Of a stretch of 64,000 nt of DNA, positions 60,451-64,000 are shown piece after piece (position 1 is the stretch's first letter; the number at the start of each line of letters is the position of its first letter). The stretch is from Bacillota bacterium (GTDB lineage Bacteria; Bacillota; Clostridia; Oscillospirales; Ruminococcaceae), in contig JAEZCT010000044.1 in assembly GCA_023433405.1 (NCBI GenBank), forward strand, positions 1 through 64,000, given 5' to 3'. Under the pieces are notes generated by a model, which did no database searches, was not told the origin of the DNA, and worked only from the letters and a program-made list of their open reading frames with translations. A program made the translations under genes and the position numbers.

Positions 60451-60490
60451 ATTGTATGCCTAGCATACAATAATGCTACGCCAATGTCAA
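60451..60490 (-). promoter_or_regulatory. Promoter of the MBL gene with overlapping operator
   Basis: TTGACA (60485-60490) and TATGCT (60462-60467) on the minus strand are 17 bp apart. A perfect palindrome with arms ATTGTATGC and GCATACAAT around CTA (60451-60471) covers the -10 box, the classic place for a repressor site. Confidence 0.8.
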
Positions 60491-60531
60491 GCGTTGTTGC
60501 CGGGTTCGGGTAAGTAATTCCATTTATTTAA

Positions 60532-60772
60532 TTGACCTCAGCAAAGAAAACCTATATACTTTATAAATATACATAAAACGTGGAGTTTCGCACACCACGA
60601 TATAACGGAAGGGGGAAAGGCGCGCCAGCCCTCATTTTTGACGATGCCCGCGATGCATTTGGGCAAGCAGCCGTATGTGTTGGTAGAAAAACACAGAAAC
60701 TAAACTTTATTACAGCCTCAGCAGTGAGAAATCGCCGCTAAGGCATACGCGGAAGGGATGACGAAATAAGGA
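60532..60772 (+). promoter_or_regulatory. Promoter and long leader of the chemoreceptor gene
   Basis: TTGACC (60532-60537) and TATACT (60555-60560) are 17 bp apart. The predicted leader of about 205 nt has a CGTGG/CCACG hairpin near its start, a GCCC/GGGC hairpin in the middle, and CCGTATG facing CATACGCGG just before the ribosome-binding region. I do not recognise a known riboswitch. Confidence 0.55.
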
Positions 60773-62527
60773 ATGACATCAAAAAACCAAAAAGGGCTAA
60801 GGCTTAGAGGAAAAATTGTTCTTGCTACCGGCATACTCCTCCTAACAGCCATTTCACTATTGACGCTGCTTGCCACGGTGTATCTTGACAGGGCATATGA
60901 CATTACGTTTACAGAAAAGCGTCAGTCATATGACTTGCAGATTGAGACACTGGTAAAAAACATAATAGCGGAGCTTGAGGCAAACTATAAGCAATACAAG
61001 GACGGTGAAATTTCCGAAAGCCGGGCAATTGAGCTGGCAGAGCGGATTGTGCGTGACCGGAGATACGCGGAGGGTGAGGGCTATTTCTGGGCGGACACCG
61101 CCGACGGGCTGTGCGCCGTACATATGAATCCCGAGTATGAGGGAACGCTGCGACTGGATGATGTGGACCTAAACGGCTCCTACTACATCCGCAACCTGAT
61201 AGAAGCGGGCAATCACCCGCAGGGCGGCTTTACCGAGTTTTATTTTACAAGGCCCGGCAAGGAAGGTATCTATCCCAAACGAGCCTTTACCCTTCAGTTT
61301 AAACCGTACGGCTGGTACATCAGCACCGGCAACTACATAGACGATATCAACGAGGAGATAGCGGAGATTGAGTATGGCAAAACCCGCAGAACCCTGATTC
61401 TGATAGCGGGCGGCGCGTTTATTTCACTGGTCGGCCTACTGTTTTTAAGCTTGCTTGCGCGCAAGCTTGTCCGCCCCATTGAGGAGGTGACCCACCGGCT
61501 GGTTTTGCTGAGTGAGGGCGACCTGCATACGCCCCCCTCACGCGTGCTTGCCACACAGGATGAGACCGGGATGCTTACCCGCGCCACAAAAACGCTCATT
61601 GAGCAGATGAACGCCGTTATCGGCAACATCTCCCGCCATATTTCCCACATCGCAAAGGGGGATATGTCCGGTGAAGCAGCCGAGGATTATTTCGGCGATT
61701 TTGAGCCCATCCGCACCGGGATCACCTCCATCTACCAGTCGTTAAACCGCACGCTGGGGGTAATAACCCTATCCGCCGAGCAGGTCAACGCGGGAGCGGG
61801 GCAGGTATCCGACGGGGCGCAAACGCTTGCCCTTGGTGCCTCCCAGCAGGGCAGCGCCATTGAGGAGCTTTCGGGCGCTGTGGAGACCATAGCGGCAACC
61901 GCCCAACACAACGCCGAACATGCCAAAGAGGTTGCGGAGCATGTTCGCCATGTTGCAAAGGGAATGGAAGGCACCAATGAGCAGATGACGTATATGGTGG
62001 AGGCTATGGACAAGATAAGGACCTCCGCCACGCAGATTGAGAATATTGCTCGCATGATTGAAACCATCGCGTTTCAAACCAACATCCTTGCCCTCAACGC
62101 CTCTGTGGAGGCGGCTAGGGCGGGTGCCGCCGGCAAGGGCTTTGCCGTAGTTGCCGGCGAGGTGCGTTCCCTTGCTGCAAAGTCGGCGGATGCGTCGCAG
62201 CAGGCGTCGGCGCTCATTGAGGCATCCCTCGCCGCTGTACAGCAGGGCTCGGGGCTTACCCAGCGCATCTCAGAGCAAATCTCCCAATCCGCCGAAGCTA
62301 CCGAGCGCATTGACCAGGCAGTTACCCGCATTACCGCCTCAAGCAAAGAGCAGGCGCTGGAGATTGGGCGCATTACCGACAGTGTGGAGCGCATATCGGC
62401 AGTCATTCAGGCAAACGCCGCGGCGGCAGAAGAAAGCTCGGCCTCCAGCGAGGAGCTATCCGCGCAGGCCGGTGTGCTCAGCCGTGAGGTTTCGCAGTTT
62501 ATATTAAGTGATGCGATTCTCCCATAA
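60773..62527 (+). CDS. Methyl-accepting chemotaxis protein with Cache sensor
   Basis: Membrane chemoreceptor of 584 residues. Membrane helices lie at about 15-37 and 200-225. Between them is a single Cache-type sensor with the hallmark RYAEGEGYFWADTADG and PYGWYISTGNYIDDI. HAMP follows (about 225-280), then the cytoplasmic signalling domain with the conserved hairpin tip region IETIAFQTNILALNASVEAARAG, quoted only as its core. The ligand is unknown; such sensors often bind small carboxylates. No che or flagellar genes are in the window. Confidence 0.94.
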   Translation: MTSKNQKGLRLRGKIVLATGILLLTAISLLTLLATVYLDRAYDITFTEKRQSYDLQIETLVKNIIAELEANYKQYKDGEISESRAIELAERIVRDRRYAEGEGYFWADTADGLCAVHMNPEYEGTLRLDDVDLNGSYYIRNLIEAGNHPQGGFTEFYFTRPGKEGIYPKRAFTLQFKPYGWYISTGNYIDDINEEIAEIEYGKTRRTLILIAGGAFISLVGLLFLSLLARKLVRPIEEVTHRLVLLSEGDLHTPPSRVLATQDETGMLTRATKTLIEQMNAVIGNISRHISHIAKGDMSGEAAEDYFGDFEPIRTGITSIYQSLNRTLGVITLSAEQVNAGAGQVSDGAQTLALGASQQGSAIEELSGAVETIAATAQHNAEHAKEVAEHVRHVAKGMEGTNEQMTYMVEAMDKIRTSATQIENIARMIETIAFQTNILALNASVEAARAGAAGKGFAVVAGEVRSLAAKSADASQQASALIEASLAAVQQGSGLTQRISEQISQSAEATERIDQAVTRITASSKEQALEIGRITDSVERISAVIQANAAAAEESSASSEELSAQAGVLSREVSQFILSDAILP

Positions 62528-62677
62528 CCGCGCGAATCATCCCCCACCAGTCAAGGCGCTTGACCGCATCGCCCCCTAGCGTTCGACGCAAATATCCCTA
62601 ATTTTAAAAACCTATTCAAAAGAGTTAGCCTTTCCTATAGATTAGGATTATCCCCGATACAAAGGACTCCCGACAGT

Positions 62678-62782
62678 AATACTATTCTCCGATAAAAGTG
62701 GTTGATAAAAATCCGCGTCAAAATCAATAAATTAAGGATTTTGGCTTGATTTTTATACACTTTTTAATCGGATAATAGTATA
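62678..62782 (+). repeat. MITE-like palindromic repeat, copy 12 (reference copy of subfamily B)
   Basis: TAATACTATTCTCCGATAAA to ATCGGATAATAGTATA. The inner arms ATCCGCGTCAAAATC and GATTTTGGCTTGAT pair. Best-preserved subfamily B copy. It lies between the convergent chemoreceptor and GH43 genes; the rest of 62528-62839 holds only the GH43 terminator. Confidence 0.88.
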
Positions 62783-62786
62783 AAGA

Positions 62787-62824
62787 AAACCGTGCGGCGG
62801 CAGCAGATGCCAATGCACGGTTTT
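62787..62824 (-). terminator. Terminator of the GH43 gene
   Basis: AAACCGTGC pairs with GCACGGTTT around a 17-20-nt loop. On the minus strand TTTTC follows. Confidence 0.6.
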
Positions 62825-62839
62825 TATGCGGCTATACCA

Positions 62840-64000
62840 TTACAGGTTTTTATAGCTAAACCAGTCAAAGTCTGCGGCAATACGACGGCCGCTGCCCTTA
62901 TTGGTGGCAAACAAGCCCACCAGCGTTCCCGTGTGATGCTTCCCCGCCGCTACCCCCTCGTCGCTCAGGAAGGTGCAATCCTCCGCTATGCCCACCTGCC
63001 TTGCATCCGCTTCATTAGTGCCGCACACAAAGCTGCGGGTTTGCCCTTTGACGTGAAGCCCCAGATAGACCTCGCCTTTGGGTGGGTGGCAGACACCCAG
63101 CGTCGTAACCAGTCCGTTGCGGTTTTCTTCAAGCCTTACCAGCCGTCCGCCGTCCGCTGCGGCGGTGCAGTACAGCTTTATGTAGTTTTGCGTGCCGTAA
63201 TAGCAGGTAAGCCCCGCCTGTTCGCCGTCCAGCGGCTCAAACGAAAGCATCGTTCCCGCCGCGTATAAAAAGCTTTCCTCCCGCCGCAGCAGCGTGTTCT
63301 TTGCGGCAATGGTATCAAGGTCATGGTCGCCGGTCAAAAGACGCAGGTAACCGGCGCGCTGGGTAAGGGACCATGCGCTGTCGTCCGGGTTGCGCACCCA
63401 CTGCCACGCAAGGGACAGTTTCTCTGTTTCGAAGCCGTCAAAGCCGTCCTCCTCGCATGGGGACGGGGGCAGCAAGGGGGCTGCGTTGCACAGGCTTGGA
63501 CCCTTGCCCTCGTTGACTACGAACCACCCGTCCTCTGTCCAGCGCACCGGGTCCAGAGCTGTCTCCCTGCCCAGTGTGGTGTAGCTGCCTTCGTTGATGC
63601 GCCCGCAAAGGTACATCATCCACCATTCCCCATGAGGAGTGGAAACCAGCTGACCGTGTCCGCACCGTTGAATGGGCGCGTTGGGGTCGGGCTGGTTGAA
63701 TACGGGGTTAAAGGGGCACTCCTCATAAGGGCCAAACAGGCTTCTGGCACGCGCTACGGTGATACAATGCCCATAGCCGGTGCCGCCTTCGGCTAACATT
63801 GCGTAATACCATCCATCCTTTTTAAAGACGCGGGGTCCTTCGGGGCAGGATCTTCCGGTACCCGCCCATACCGTAACCGGCTCACCCAGCGCCCGGGTGC
63901 AGTCGTCGGATAGCTCAACAATCCGCACGGCGGGGGGAATGATCATATACCGTTTGCCGTCGTCGTCCACAAACAGCGACGGGTCGATGTTATCCACGGC
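62840..64000 (-). CDS. GH43 glycoside hydrolase, C-terminal part (5' end outside the window)
   Basis: At least 386 residues of a family 43 enzyme, beta-xylosidase or arabinofuranosidase type. A catalytic aspartate is in NIDPSLFVDDDG and the general acid in CPEGPRVFKKDGWYY, both in the five-bladed propeller. GHGQLVSTPHGEWWMMYLCG and GRETALDPVRW are typical. From about residue 195 a C-terminal beta-sandwich follows (GFDGFETEKLSLAWQWVRNP). The reading frame stays open to the window edge and the GTG there is internal, so the gene is partial here. It extends the hemicellulose theme of the 13-26 kb locus. Confidence 0.9.
   Translation of the reverse strand, partial: AVDNIDPSLFVDDDGKRYMIIPPAVRIVELSDDCTRALGEPVTVWAGTGRSCPEGPRVFKKDGWYYAMLAEGGTGYGHCITVARARSLFGPYEECPFNPVFNQPDPNAPIQRCGHGQLVSTPHGEWWMMYLCGRINEGSYTTLGRETALDPVRWTEDGWFVVNEGKGPSLCNAAPLLPPSPCEEDGFDGFETEKLSLAWQWVRNPDDSAWSLTQRAGYLRLLTGDHDLDTIAAKNTLLRREESFLYAAGTMLSFEPLDGEQAGLTCYYGTQNYIKLYCTAAADGGRLVRLEENRNGLVTTLGVCHPPKGEVYLGLHVKGQTRSFVCGTNEADARQVGIAEDCTFLSDEGVAAGKHHTGTLVGLFATNKGSGRRIAADFDWFSYKNL

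Noticed and set aside
18..62782. Recurring about 100-bp sequences as a possible CRISPR array
   Set aside because: Copies are single, scattered over the window, on both strands and far longer than CRISPR repeats; no cas genes are present.

Overview
The window looks like part of the chromosome of an anaerobic, Gram-positive Clostridia-type bacterium (Oscillospiraceae/Ruminococcaceae-like), probably a fibre degrader. Signs are the rpsF-ssb-rpsR order, a PyrR-type pyr attenuator, LuxS, a CdaR/PucR-type regulator, an FtsEX-M23-CtpA division block, a QueT transporter and Gram-positive type xylan-oligosaccharide uptake genes. Shine-Dalgarno sequences are strong, and several genes start with TTG or GTG. 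I saw no tRNA, rRNA, CRISPR array, transposase or prophage. The GH43 gene at the right edge is cut by the window.

Layout. 0.5-7 kb: purA, an acetyltransferase, a zinc-ribbon membrane protein, a Lys-rich protein and a condensation-type acyltransferase, luxS and queT. 7-9 kb: a palindrome-rich non-coding stretch, then rpsR-ssb-rpsF. 9-12.7 kb: an MFS exporter behind an apparent leader-peptide attenuator, galU and a RING/zinc-ribbon membrane protein. 13-26 kb: a glucuronoxylan locus with two Gfo/Idh/MocA oxidoreductases, an AraC regulator, GH67 alpha-glucuronidase, two ABC permeases, the binding lipoprotein, a GH39 enzyme and a 688-residue protein of unknown family. 26-36.8 kb: ppx-ppk, an EAL-CBS-GGDEF protein, the polyamine operon speD-decarboxylase-speE and an unknown HTH protein. 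37-42 kb: a Cys-containing unknown protein, a small membrane protein and a redox group (thioredoxin-like DUF255 protein, FAD/Rieske oxidoreductase, mini ferritin-like protein). 42.5-49 kb: pyrR-pyrF-carA-carB behind a PyrR-type attenuator. 49-64 kb: a membrane-anchored unknown, greA-lysS, an unknown, ctpA, an M23 protein, ftsX and ftsE, a CdaR-like regulator, an MBL-fold enzyme with an operator-like palindrome on its promoter, a chemoreceptor and the partial GH43.

The most unusual feature is a family of about 100-bp imperfect palindromes with TACTA...TAGTA ends, found about 12 times between genes on both strands. They look like miniature inverted-repeat transposable elements (MITEs) and occur in two subfamilies. 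One copy interrupts a second dispersed repeat whose sister copy at 7.3-7.5 kb is uninterrupted, which supports past mobility. Two copies supply the stop codon of the adjacent gene, and one lies inside the pyr leader.

The second notable feature is the leader of the MFS exporter gene. It has a consensus promoter, a 21-codon leader peptide, an intrinsic terminator, and two leader segments complementary to the bases around the exporter Shine-Dalgarno. This resembles the attenuators of antibiotic-inducible resistance genes.
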